Shown: positions 45,944-58,800 of the stretch, one piece after another
Numbering within the stretch: position 1 is the stretch's first letter
Layout of the letters: every line of letters begins with the position of its first letter
DNA from: Nematostella vectensis
Taxonomy: Eukaryota > Cnidaria > Anthozoa > Actiniaria > Edwardsiidae
Assembly: GCF_932526225.1 (NCBI RefSeq)
Contig: NC_064047.1
Span: 1,488,001 to 1,552,000, forward strand
DNA: 64,000 nt
Direction: 5' to 3'
Notes under the pieces: model-generated
Seen by the model: the letters and a program-made list of their open reading frames with translations, nothing else
Told to the model about the DNA's origin: nothing
The model's database searches: none
Program-made: the position numbers and the translations under genes

Positions 45944-46912
45944 CTTACATACTCTAGATGTAAGGGCTGGTATTTGTGCCACCAACCCCTGTGTCACTTG
46001 GCCTCATTATTTTAGTATAAAGCCAAATGTTAGAAGTGTCTGGTTTTGCTTGCAGATAACAATACCAACAAAATTGCGTGACAGTTGTGAAAGGGTACTT
46101 GACTGGTAAGCTTATCAGATTAATAAATTCTCAATAACAACAACAACACTACCAATTAACTTTGAAAAATTAGTCACATCTTTTGAACAGAAAAATATTT
46201 GGTGGGTTTCCTGTGAGTCCACTACATCAAACTTTGTGTTATCTTTGTGTTCCAGGATGTGTGCAAAACCTGCTGGCAACAACTGGATGTGTAAGGACTG
46301 CCTAGAGTCTGCATCGAAAAAGCAGAAACTTGTATAGCACTTCTATCCAATACTTTATTACTAGGGTCCCAGCATGCATAGGCAACGGCAACCTCATAAA
46401 ATTGAAGGGAATTAGGTTGAACATCATTGAGCATAAATTTACAAGTTTCATTCGAGTATTGTTCTGTATAATCCTGTTTATAATATTTCTAAGTGTTACA
46501 GGGCAAAAACTCTGCTATTAAACCTTGTTCGCACTGAAATTGTCTAAAAACCCAAGCTCATACCTGTCAACTCTCCCGCATTAGGCGGGAGTCTCAAGAT
46601 TTTGGACCCTTTCTCTTTTGGACCCCGTCTTTAATAAGACTTCTTCAGGGCAGACTGCTTTCACTCTGCCCTGAAGAAGTCTTATTAAAGACGAAAATTT
46701 GGCAGAGTCGATTTCCAGTTTTTGGTGTATTGCCAGCCAGACGCCATATTGAAAATTACCCAGAAGACCCTGGGGACGAGGTTGTGTTTGTCATGTTTCA
46801 GCGCTAGACCCAGGCCTTCTTTTGCTAAATTCCTGGAACTTGTGAGACGAGCAAAACCGTCTCAAACTTGCAAAACAGCGTTATAGCAGTTAAAAAAATC
46901 TCAGGTACTACA
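45944..46912. other. Intergenic stretch between the MULE remnant and the orphan membrane protein gene
   Basis: AT-rich, with no gene seen up to 46560. It then holds a small hairpin ctcccgc-attag-gcgggag (46573-46591) and the perfect 29-bp inverted repeat at 46626-46693. The 5' UTR or promoter of the following gene is expected in the last 200 bases. Confidence 0.55.
46626..46693. repeat. Perfect 29-bp inverted repeat with 10-base loop
   Basis: The arm at 46626-46654 (cgtctttaataagacttctt...) is an exact reverse complement of 46665-46693. The hairpin lies about 220 bases upstream of the ATG at 46913, so it could be in the 5' UTR or promoter. A small foldback element or RNA hairpin are both possible. 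Confidence 0.95.
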
Positions 46913-47563
46913 ATGAACAAAGAGTTGGAACCGCTTTTAGGCCCAACAAGATTTGAGGGCGTTCTGTTTACTGAAATAACTGTTGAAGATGTTGGAAGAA
47001 AAGTAAGAGTAAGAAACGACCCGCACAGCCGAACAAACCACTACATCAAGCAATCTAAACCGTATTACCCTGGAAGGAAACTATCCACTTACTTGAATTT
47101 CCCTGGAATCAAGAATATAACCATCATGTTGTGGTTTTGCACGTTTTTCGGAGCCTTGGCTATGCTGGACGAATGCTCTCCTGTTTTAGGCTGGGTCCCA
47201 GTGTGTTGTTTTGTAGTGAGCGCCTTTGGGATATCTTTGTTCGCGCAACATGAAACAGTGTCATGGAAAACTCTACGGCTTGTTCTTAAACAACCCGTTT
47301 TCCAGGATCAAAAAGATGCCAATGCCTTTTACAGAGTCACCGTGAATGAGCTAACAGGAGTAGCTCTCCAGAATTATTATAATGGTTATGGATGTGTGCA
47401 AGTTCAAGAGGGATTGATTCAGTTCCAAGCATTCAACCCAGAGGCCGTTAGAAGCATGTTCACAGCCCGACGCTTCTCTCGTTTTATGCTTTTTCTCTAC
47501 TTCTTGGCTGGCGTCTATAACTTTTATTTTATAATGTTCTACTCTCTTGGTTTAAGATTTTAA
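46913..47563 (+). CDS. Unrecognised intronless membrane protein, 216 aa
   Basis: I do not recognise the family. The frame is open without interruption and starts at MNKELEPLLG; upstream in-frame codons lack an ATG. Visible features are a polar basic N-terminal third; two adjacent hydrophobic segments (about residues 70-120: IMLWFCTFFGALAMLDE and VPVCCFVVSAFGISLFA) joined by a short loop; a soluble stretch with NELTGVALQNYYNGYGCVQV; and a C-terminal hydrophobic segment FMLFLYFLAGVYNFYFIMFY. The EPLL near the N-terminus resembles an acidic dileucine sorting signal. Codon use and amino-acid complexity look like a real gene. It sits 2.3 kb upstream of SEC63 on the same strand, with no sign of sharing exons. 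Confidence 0.75.
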   Translation: MNKELEPLLGPTRFEGVLFTEITVEDVGRKVRVRNDPHSRTNHYIKQSKPYYPGRKLSTYLNFPGIKNITIMLWFCTFFGALAMLDECSPVLGWVPVCCFVVSAFGISLFAQHETVSWKTLRLVLKQPVFQDQKDANAFYRVTVNELTGVALQNYYNGYGCVQVQEGLIQFQAFNPEAVRSMFTARRFSRFMLFLYFLAGVYNFYFIMFYSLGLRF

Positions 47564-48243
47564 TAATCTGTACCTTGGAGGGGAGGGGAGAGGCTATTTA
47601 TGGAGGCCAATTCTGGCTTTCACAATTTTGAAATATTCTTCATGTTTTCTGTGAAAAATCATCAAGAATGTTACATAATTGACTGGGAGTAAACTGTTGA
47701 CAATGCAGCTTTAAAATATATTTTACTTTTGCATGTAAAAATTCAAGTGTGGTTTAGTCAGGTCTCCAGCCACATATTTGTTTTGGGAAATAGAAATTAT
47801 AGTATTTCCAAATTGACAATTGCAGGATTGGAAGTTTAGGCAAATATTTTTTCAGATGATTATTACACACACTCATGCTCACACACTCTATCTATTACAC
47901 AAAGTAGTATCACTGTTAGTAGTATTATTAGTATTACACAAACTGTGTTTCACCCAATCATTTGGGTAGTTAATTAGCTAATTTTAGAATGCTGCAAGCA
48001 TGAATAAATTTATATATTATTTTTAGGTTAACAGAGCAAGAGAGGGCCATTAGTAAGAAAACTTACAAAAGCCCAAAATGCATTACTCTCTGTAAATAAA
48101 TTGATTCTATTGTAGTGTGTGCACGTCACTAAAATATGGAGGATTTCCTTGGTATTTTTATGTGTGTGTGTGTGTGTGTGTGTTTACCTGATTTTCATGT
48201 ACTAGGGGCTAGGTGTACTCTTTAACACATCCGTAAATCAGGG

Positions 48244-48450
48244 AATTAATAGGACCATAGCAGAAGGTGGATGTTTTGGGGCAAAAGCCCCCCCCCCCAC
48301 CAACCTGTAAGGGGAGTATAGTATTGTTTGTATAATGTTCAGTGTTGAAAATAAAGGTATATTTTTAAAAAAATAAGGGGCATTGCTGTGCCCCCAATAT
48401 CTTCTTAATGTTTCTGTATCATGCCCAACCCCGCCCCCAACCCCCTCAAA
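48244..48450. repeat. Dispersed poly-C/G-type repeat (family C)
   Basis: Contains aggaccatagcagaaggtgg, a C run, and ggggcattgctgtgccccca followed by atcttcttaatgtttctgta. The last two match the blocks at 9290-9320 and 20615-20645. Confidence 0.65.
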
Positions 48451-48976
48451 TATTTTGAGGCCTGGGTGGTTGTTTGGAAAGCAAATAGTATGCATACAAA
48501 CATACATACACATAGCATGATACAAATATCAGCTACTATAACATGTATCCAACTTAATTTAAAAAAATGAAATGTTTTTTATCCTTGCTGTGAGTCTGAG
48601 GCAGAGCGGTAGCAGGGCAGACGGGGATAGGTAGGGGGAACATGCCCCCAGTGCCCCACCCCACCCAGTGACCATGGGAGGGGGCTTGGGTTTTTTGTCC
48701 CCTTTACATGACAGAATTTGTTTTATATATTTTTCGTAGTTAAGCCACCTTCATCCTGACACATTTTCCCTTTTGCGTGGCCCATGTACAGTCTTGTGTC
48801 TTCAGAATGCACAGTCTGTCCTAATTTGAAAGCAGAAGCAAGGCATTTCTCACATCGACAAAAACAGTTAATGACCTGCTGTCATTTAAATAGATCTCAT
48901 TCGTTGCGTTTTTCATTATTTCCTCTAATAAATGCACATATGATGTCGCAGCATATGTCATGAACAAAAAAAGTTT

Positions 48977-49617
48977 TTCACAAATAAAACTATGTATGCT
49001 TGCCTTTTCAAAGACCTGGCAGCCGCATTTTTACTGTCACTGCTTTCAGCACTCTTGAAACTTTTGGTGCGGGCCCCCCCACTTTTCTGAGCAGATGTTT
49101 CTTTAGATATATATATATATGAAAGTTTTTTTTAAACCAATGGGTTTCAAGCGGTATACATGCAACCAACAACAAATTTAAAATCCCAGTGTTCTTATAA
49201 ATAGGATTTGAAACCACCACCAAATCCTCCTCCCCCTTGAAGCCACCAACCACCCCTCCCCTTGAGACCACTCCCCACCCACCCCCCCCCCCCCCACTTA
49301 TGGGATCACTCTGCCGCCCCTGGGTGATAATGAAATTTGGTTCTTTCACTTCCTGAATTCCATTTTCTATACATAACCCTCCTTTTTATAAAATCTATGT
49401 TTTATAGAGGTCAACAAAATATATTATATGTTTCTTACAACAAATAAAAGTATGTATGCTTGCCTTTTTAAAGACCTGGCAGCCACTTTTTACTGTCGCT
49501 GCTATAAAAATGATGATAATGAAATTTGATTTTACTTCAAGAATTCCATTCTCTATACAATACTCCTTTTATATCATCTATGTTTTATAGGGGTCAAATG
49601 CAAAATATTATAAATGT
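48977..49617. repeat. Segmental duplication with insertion in one copy
   Basis: The block tatgcttgccttttYaaagacctggcagcc (spelled with the variable base) occurs at about 48997 and 49457. The block ataatgaaatttg...gaattccatt...atctatgttttata occurs after each. In the first copy the two blocks are separated by about 280 bases (about 49047-49325) of a poly-C-bearing sequence. In the second they are almost adjacent. The insert is therefore a mobile or interspersed element with its empty site preserved next door. Confidence 0.75.
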
Positions 49618-49830
49618 GTTTAACTTTACTTTTGAGATCGTTACTTTGTTTGATTTCTTTTCTTTTTGCATCGTTGAAGAGCAGCCAGTTGGTGTGGTGG
49701 GAAAATATGTGTTCGGTTTTTTTCCGGAAATACTCCGGTAGAGGTTCGGCTTCTCTATTTTTTGTTCGGAAATAGCCGACAGCTGTACGCCCGCGATTGA
49801 TACCGCTGACAACAGAGAAAGAAAATCAAG

Positions 49831-52800
49831 ATGGCGGGAGCAAAGTTCGAATATGATGAAAAGGGGACAACGTTTTATTACTTCCTCATCTCGTTTTACG
49901 CCCTTGTTCTAATACCTCTTACGTATTATGTATGGAATAACATTAAAAACACAGGTGAGTAAAAAATATGATAAAAATAGGGTATTTCTTAACCGAGAAA
50001 CTTGTTCGACCGCAACTTATAAAGCGACGTGTCACTTGATGTCAGGTCGCTTTTCCCCTTTCTCTTCCGCTACCCAAAATCTCCTTTGTTGCCTGTCTTA
50101 TTTTGATTATTTTATTCGAGAAGAAGATAAAAAGAAGACGAAACGGGAATGTAATTGCCCGCCATGCCAAGAAAAACGCCATCATATAAGGAAGAGGGAG
50201 CCAAAAACAAAGACGCTAAAGTATTTAAGGTAAAATGCCGGTTAATTTATACACAATAGTTGCGATTACTGTTTTAAGCGAAATTTTGTGGGTTTTTTTT
50301 ATATTTGATATTATGAACTAATTTTCGTGTTTATAAAACAACCATGTTTTCGTTTGTTTATTTTTAAATTTGATTGTCCATTATGTTATTCATGTCAGAT
50401 TTGTGAGTTAATTATCACTCGGTACGGTTACAAATGCACAGTTGATGGGGATGTACACATTGCAATAAACTAACATCTGCTTTTTTTATTTCTACTCATA
50501 ATATTGCCAAAGAGCTGATTATTTTTGTTATTCACAGTATACACCTATTTAAAAACGGAGTGTCTAGATATCCGAGGGCTGGGAACGCATACCCAAATAT
50601 ATATATATATATATATATATACCCAGCAACTTTTATAGTTTTGTAAAAATAGCCATATGAATCATAATTATCAATCCAAAACCATGTGTTATTGTAAAGA
50701 AATGAAAGGCAATTCTGATGAACAAAGTGTTTGTTATTTAGAGCGATTCGCAAAGACTGGGCACACCATTCAAGTCGACACTTGGGAAAAAAAACCTAAT
50801 GGGAGCAATTGTTAACACACCACGTACCTGACAGCCTTAAAATAGCAAGGAAAATTCCCCAATGAGAAGCATTATAAAGCATTTCTGAAGAGATTAAGAT
50901 TCATTTTTTTCTAATTATGATCGGTAGTTATGAGCAATTTAAGGTCACTTCTAAGTTGTTAGCAATGCTATATATGTTTTGAGATTAGTAATTGTTTATT
51001 GGGTGATGCTTTAGAAATACCTGTTGAGGTATGTACAGTAGTGTTTTGACAATCGCTCCCATGTGGTTTGTATTTGCTCATTCATCCTGATTTTGAGTTC
51101 TTTGCGAATCTTTATACATTATAATTGTTCCCTAAAATTCTTATCAATGTTAGGATAATGTTTCTATATTCACAAATATTGTTTCTTGGTTGATTTTAAA
51201 AGAAATGCAAAACATGTTGGGAGTGGTGTTTTGACAATCGCTCCTGTGAGGTTCGTTCTCTTTAATTGTTTTCAAGTGTCGACTCGAATTTCTTTGTTAT
51301 GGTGTACCCAGCCTTCACGAATCGCTCTAAATAACAAACTTTTCTTGCATCAGAATCGCTTTTTAACAATGCTACCTGGCTTTGAATTGATAAATATGAT
51401 TTATATGGCTATTTTAAAATATATATACAAAAGTTGCCAGGTATCTAGTATTGTGGCATGCGTTACCAGCTCTCTAGACACTTCGATTTAAAAATACTGT
51501 ACATGTATTGTGACCTGCAGTAAACTTCGTAAGGTGAATCAAGGTTGTTACTAACTATTGGAAGACCCAAGTATTTCTTATGCCATACTTATGTTTGGTT
51601 GCAGTATTACTGTTATTGTCATCCTATGGATAGTGTTCTTCGCTGGCGCTTATAAGATATCCCAGTTTGACCGAGACTTTGCCGAGTATGACCCATATGC
51701 AGTCTTGGAGATTGACAGGGTCAGTATTTACTTTTATGATAAGTGGTTCAACATCTACTTAATGTATTTTTTGATGGTTAAGGCACTTTTGTATGCAAAA
51801 ATGACCTTCCATATCAGGATACTACATCTCATCCAGGGTGCCACATCTTATACATGGAACATTGCTGAGATCCTAGTTGGCATAACATCAAAAACAACAG
51901 ATTGCATCTTTGTGTTAAATTTGTAAGCTATTAAAAGTTTATAACAGTTAAAAGCTCCATGCCAGTAGCACTCGCCACTTTGCAAAATGCGAATTCCTTC
52001 CCCATGTTGCGACTTCTATTGCTTACTACGTTCGCCACGGTGGCAAAGGCCCGTTTCCTATTCTCATGAATTTTAAATCATGATCTTTCACCTCAAAATC
52101 TTATTTCTAATGCATCAAGATAAAATACTGATGAAAATCACAAAGCAAAAAAACACAGGCCGAAGAATGGACACTCACATTTTGCGCCAGTAGCATAATA
52201 TTTTCACGAAGAGGATAATTCTTGGCAATGTCCAGTTACTGTTTAATAATAGGTTACTTAATTTTTCTAAAAAAAGATCGGCATATTTCACGAGATTTTG
52301 TGATTTGGTTGCAAAATCATGTTCGATTTTGCAAAAAATGTCAAAAACACATTTCTCAGAGAATTTGATTAAACATTACAACAAGACAAAACTGTACAAA
52401 TCAAGAATCATAAGTTCTTGATCTTGGTCTTCGTCAGAAAGCAAAATGAAAAGGGTATTGAATTTTGCAATATTAAAGTTCGTAGATATAGGATTCCATA
52501 GGGCTTAAATGTCGCGAAATTAGAGACCAATAAGGTATTTTTATTAAATTTGTCGCTACAACTTCTCGGTTGTGTATAATTCCCCATCAGTGTGGCTAAT
52601 TCCTTTGGCTTAAAATTAGCCACAATGGCTTGTGCCCTTAAAGATCCTAGCGCACATGGAGAAAAGTGTGATTTTTATATGCTGAAAGAGGTACCCTTCT
52701 CAGAACTTTGCCTTGGTGGAAGTGCGTACCACACTGAAACATTATTTCATCACTAATCTTTAATTTGTGTTTGATCAATTAAACAAAAATTAATGATAGA

Positions 52801-55800
52801 AATATATTTTTCCCCCTAAAAGGTGTTTTGAAAACCCATGGGTGTCTTAGGCATTGGATTACATATCTATCATTAGTTATATATGTATTTATTTGTTGTT
52901 TAGGGAGCAAGTGTTGCTGAAATTCGTCGTCAATACAGAAGTCTCAGTAAAAAATACCATCCAGACAAAGAGACTGGTGACCCCAGGAAGTTTATGAGAA
53001 TTGCAAAGGCCTATGAAGCGTAAGTATATGGGGCACAATTAATATAACTAGAAAACTACAGACAATCTGTACTAGAAAAAGTTTATGAGAATTGCAAAGG
53101 CCTATGAAGCGTAAGTATATGGGGCACAATTAATATAACTAGAAAACTACAGACAATCTGTACTAGAAAAAGTTTATGAGAATTGCAAAGGCCTATGAAG
53201 CGTAAGTATATGGGACACAATTAATATAACTAGAAAACTACAGACAATCTTTACTAGAAAAAGTAGGTGTAGTGTAGACAAGCTATAAATCAACACAAGG
53301 TTGAAAAAGGTTTGTATATGCCTCTGTGAAACAGAGTACAGCTGCAATGATGTTTTCAGCATTATTTCTTCGTCGAAGCTAGGTGTACCACATACTTGTT
53401 CAAACTTGTGTTGATTTATAGCTTTAGTATATGCATCTTGATGAGGTAGTAGGGCAGGTACAGCAGCTAACTCAAAGTAGCAAGGTGCAGCAAAGGTAAC
53501 CTCCTCCCTTTGCCTGGACAAAAAAAGCTCTCATAATATTTCTTCATTCCCCTTAGCAAAAAGTTCGTACAGATGCATGAGCTCGATCACAAAATGCAAT
53601 TAATTTTTTTAACTGTACAGTATTTTTTTTCAACTGTACAGTACCTAGTTAAAGTTGTTAGAAGATATAGTTCCCATCTGAGTGCAAGTTCTCCATTTAG
53701 AGTTTAATAAAATTGTTTGGGTTTTTATGTTAAAAAATTTGTAATATTTTGATATATTGCATATTCATAATTTTTTTTTTTTTGCGCTCCTTGTTTGATA
53801 GTGTTAGTGACTTTAATAAAGTTGATTACTGTACTGATGATCATTTCAGGTTAACAAATGAGGAGTCTAGAAAGAATTGGGAAGAGCATGGGAACCCTGA
53901 TGGTCCAGGAGGTGTGTTTTGCCAGAATTATAATGACAATAAAATAAAATATAACTCTATATGCTCTATCAGAATTATAATGATAATCAAATAAAATATA
54001 TTTCTATAGGCTCCATCAGAATTATAACGACAATCGAATAAAATATAACTCTATATGCTCTATCAGAATTATAATGATAATCAAATAAAATATATTTCTA
54101 TATGCTCCATCAGAATTCTGATGATAATCAAATAACGTAAAACTCTTATGCTTTGTCAGAATTATAATGACATCCAAATTAAATATAACACATAACACTT
54201 AGTCATTACAACAACAGTAATATGAATAAAAAGCAACAACATCATCAGAAGCAACAACAACTTTAAACAAAAGTCAACAGCAACAAACATAAGCAGAAAA
54301 ACAGACCATTCAAAACTATATTGATGAACAAAGCAACAATATCAACAACTACATCAGCTTACATTTTTTGTTCACTTTCCAAACATACAATACTACATAG
54401 CTTTCTTCTGTTTTTTTTTTTTCTCTTCTCCATTATATCAGGAGTTTACTTAGCTTTGTTGCATCTCTGTTCTTTAACGTTTTTATTTTACTAACATGTT
54501 AAAGAATACAGGCACAATATGGCTTAAGTGAACTGTTTAGAGCGAACACTTCCCATGATCTGGGGTTCTGTTATTCATGAAAAACGTTTTATCCAGACAG
54601 AGTTTTAAAATGTGGCTGCATCACTTAGAAACAACCAGCTGCGTAAATCTTATGACTTTTATTCTTCTTAGCTACTAGCTTTGGCATTGCCCTTCCATCT
54701 TGGCTTGTCAGCAAGGAGAATTCTATGTGGGTATGTACTGTATTACACAGTATGTAGCTTAGACAACCAGTGCAATATTCTTAGAGAGAAACATGCACTG
54801 ATGTAGGGATCAGCATTGTTGTGATGATTACACAATTTGTTTGATAATGAGGAGTGTTGGATAGAACATGTTGTGTTTATGATCAAAGGTTCCGCATGCA
54901 TTTTGCACTAGCAGAGAACAACTTAGCAAAGAAAGGTGTTACATTATCACACACAAAAATCTTTCCAAAAGTTTATTTTATTTTATTTTTAATTTGTGGC
55001 AGGTTCTAGCAGCATATGGACTGGCATTTATGATCATTCTTCCTATATCAGTGGTAGGTTACTTATTCACTATCATTTCCTGCTGGCATGGAATAATTCC
55101 CTTTTTTTTGCAAGACTTCTCTTGAGAAAAATATTTTATGAGTGGAAAAATTCCAAATCTTCACTCAAACAGCATAAGCCATTAATTAAACTGCTTTAGA
55201 AAGAAACTACATCAAGCATCCCTTCCCAAATTTCCTATGAGTCCAGAGTTTTATGTTTTCCTTGTATATCTACTGTAATACCAGGGCTTCTGGAATTACG
55301 CACTTCTGCGGAAGCTGATAAATAAAAATAATTACATAGTACTTATATTAATTTGGGCTTCAGATGATGTTATTGGATGCAGTTATTGCAGATGCAATAA
55401 CTGCAATAATTTTTAAATAAATGCAATAATTTTTCATCCATGTTTTGTGCCATACTCTTGAGTTAAGCATTGTATTGTTTTATTTTCGGTATCACATAAT
55501 TATTTTCCATGTCCATCCTGTATCATCATCTTCTCTTATCTATCTAGGGCACTTGGTGGTACAAGTCAATTCAGTACAGCTGTGACCAAATCTTGCTGGA
55601 TACTACCCAACTTTACTACTACTTCTTCCACAAGACACCTGCCATGCAAATAAAACGTGAGAGCTTACTCCTCTGTAGGTTAAGTGTAAAAATTATGGTA
55701 TGGGGTTGTCTGGAAAATGCTAATGGAATCTAAAATGCCTGCCAACCTCAACTATATTGTTGTACTACACTCTTCAAGTGCATTGTGTGTTATTGTGCTT

Positions 55801-58800
55801 TGTTGACCTTTTTTAATGAAATTTCCAGGAATTCTTATGATTTTGGCTGGCTCATTAGAGTTCGAGAAGGGTCACAATGGAGAAGTGCAAGAGAGAGTCA
55901 CTGACAATATTGAGATCCCTCAGGTACCATATGCATATAATAGAAAAGGGATAATGTCTGCTGCTCAGGGGCAAGTGTGTTAAGTCAGTTGTACAGGGCT
56001 CCACTTCTCAGGCCAGAATAGCTCAGTGGTACAGGACTTTGCTTCTTAGGCAAGAATAGCTCATTGGTACAGTACTTCACTTCCCAGGCCAAAATAGCTT
56101 TGTGGTACAGGGCCTTACTTCTCAGGCCAGAATAGCTCAGTGGTACAGGGCTTTGCTTCTCAGGCCAAAGGCTCCTCAAATCCAGCTTAGGACAGCATTG
56201 GATTTTTTATTTGGGTCTCTACTTGCATGACTGTGATACAGCTATACTGTAGACCTGCCTCTGATGTTACTAAAACACATACTTTGGCGGATGCGGAATC
56301 TGCCGCATCAAGAACAGTTAAGGGGCCAATTTATTACCAAGCTCCTGTTTTCTGAGACTTGGCCCTCTGGTACTACAGTAAATCATGTAATGTTTCTCTA
56401 ATGCATTTTAGCTGATGCGGGATCTGCCAAATCTTGGTGACAAGAATAAGGAGCCGCCCCTCTGTTACCCATACAGCATCAAGGCGCGGTCCCTTATACA
56501 CGCCCATCTGGGCCGCATGGAGCTGCCCCCTGAAACACTTAAGCAAGGTGAGTACAGTGTGGTCACTTAAGCAAGGTGAGTACTGTGTGGTCACTTAAGC
56601 AAGGTGAGTACTGTGTGGTCACTTAAGCAAGGTGAGTACAGTGTGGTTATGGTGGATATGGTAAAGCCCCTAACCCAGGTGAGTACAGTGTGGTTATGGT
56701 GAAGATGGTGAAGGCCTGTACCCAGGTGAATACAGTGTGGTTATGGTGAAGATGGTGAAGGCCCGTACCCAGGTGAGTACAGTGTGGTTATGGTGAAAAT
56801 GGTGAAGGCCCGTACCCAGGTGAGTACATTGTGGTTATGGTGAAGGCCCTTACCCAGGTGAGTACAGTGTGGTTATGGTGAAGATGGTGAAGGCCCGTAC
56901 CTAGGTGAGTACAGTGTGGTTATGGTGAAGGCCCTTACTCAGGTGAGTACAGTGTGGTTATGGTGAAGATGGTGAAGGCCCGTACCCAGGTGAGTACATT
57001 GTGGTTATGGTGAAGGCCCTTACTCAGGTGAGTACAGTGTGGTTATGGTGAAGATGGTGAAGGCCCGTACCCAGGTGAGTACAGTGTGGTTATGGTGAAG
57101 GCCCATACTCAGGTGAGTACAGTGTGGTTATGGTGAAGGCCCTTACCCAGGTGAGTACATTGTGGTTATGGTGAAGATGGTGAAGGCCCGTACACAGGGG
57201 GTGCGCACACCCCCCCCCCCCCCCCACCTTGGCGCCATGTGGGTCAACCTGGGTACGCACCTGGTTGGTGGATAATAAGTGGTATGGTTCCTTATACACG
57301 CCAATTCTTGAGTGCATTGAGCTAATGTTCCTCCCACGATACACACGAACAAGTTTATATGATTATGATGAAGTTTTTGGATGATAAGGGGTGTGACTCC
57401 TTATACCTGCCCATCTTGGGTGTGTTGATGTAAATTCACCTCCCACAATAAACTCAAGCTAGGTGTGTATGATTATGATGAAGTTTTTGGATGATAAGGG
57501 TGTGGTTTCTTATACCTGCCCATCTTGGGTAGTAGCTCCCACAAATTCACTTAAGTAAGGAACTGTATGATAATGATGAAGACGGTGGTGATATTGTAGA
57601 AGAGTCAAGAAGTGTATAGACTCTATTAAATCACTTTAACACCCAATTAATTCTAATAATAATCAAATTTTGTTAATGTTATGGGCTTGAGCCCTGTTAC
57701 AGTAGAGTAGGTAGTGGTGACTACCTATATTAAGGTTTCTGCTGCTAATGATCATGATCATTGTATTTTACTTTCCTGTTGCAGATTTGCACTTGATTCT
57801 AAAGAAAGGCCCTATGCTAATTCAAGAAATGATCAACTGTGTAGCTCAGCTTATAGCCATGGCTAAAGCTGGCAGAAGTAAGTTGTTTTAGTATACAAGC
57901 AAATGCAAAGAGACAAAGACATTAAAGTGTTTTAGTGTTAGATAAGCTAAAGTGTATTCCACAGATTAAAAACAACAACAAACAAACAAACAGTCTAACA
58001 CTGCATGTCAGTCATGTTTTGTTTGTGCAGCTTCTAACATGCCTCGGCTTGATACTGTGGATTGTTTGCTCTTTGATACATAAACTTGCTCAAGGGCGTT
58101 GGATAACACACCATGTTGTTTTGTTTGTGCAGCTTCTAACATGCCTTGACTTGATACTGTGGATTGTTTGCTCTTTGATACATAAACTTGCTCAAGGGCG
58201 TTGGATAACACACCATGTTGTTTTGTTTGTGCAGCTTCTAACATGCCTCGGCTTGATACTGTGGATTGTTTGCTCTTTGATACATAAACTTGCTCAAGGG
58301 CGTTGGATAACACACCATGTTGTTTTGTTTGTGCAGCTTCTAACATGCCTCGGCTTGATACTGTGGATTGTTTGCTTTTTGATACATAAACTTGCTCAAG
58401 GGCGTTGGATAACACACCATGTTGTTTTGTTTGTGCAGCTTCTAACATGCCTCGGCTAGATACTGTGGATTGTTTGCTCTTTGATACATAAACTTGCTCA
58501 AGAGCGTTGGATAACACACCATGTTGTTTTGTTTGTGCAGCTTCTAACATGCCTCGGCTAGATACTGTGGATTGTTTGTTTTTTGATACATAAACTTGCT
58601 CAAGGGCGTTGGATAACACACCATGTTGTTTTGTTTGTGCAGCTTCTAACATGCCTCGGCTAGATACTGTGGATTGTTTGCTCTTTGATACATAAACTTG
58701 CTCAAGGGCGTTGGATAACACACCATGTTGTTTTGTTTGTGCAGCTTCTAACATGCCTCGGCTAGATACTGTGGATTGTTTGCTCTTTGATACATAAACT

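Larger units (their letters stand above)
47564..49830. other. Intergenic stretch upstream of SEC63
   Basis: Holds a (tg)n run at 48164-48184, poly-C-bearing dispersed repeats at about 48244-48450 and 48600-48700, and a partial segmental duplication (about 48977-49441 against 49442-49617) in which only the first copy carries an insert. The last 100-150 bases, with ccggaaat strings, are probably the SEC63 promoter and 5' UTR; no TATA box is evident. Confidence 0.6.

Noticed and set aside
56125-56192. Functional tRNA gene
   Set aside because: A- and B-box-like motifs are present, but acceptor and anticodon stems do not pair well; kept only as a SINE-like remnant.
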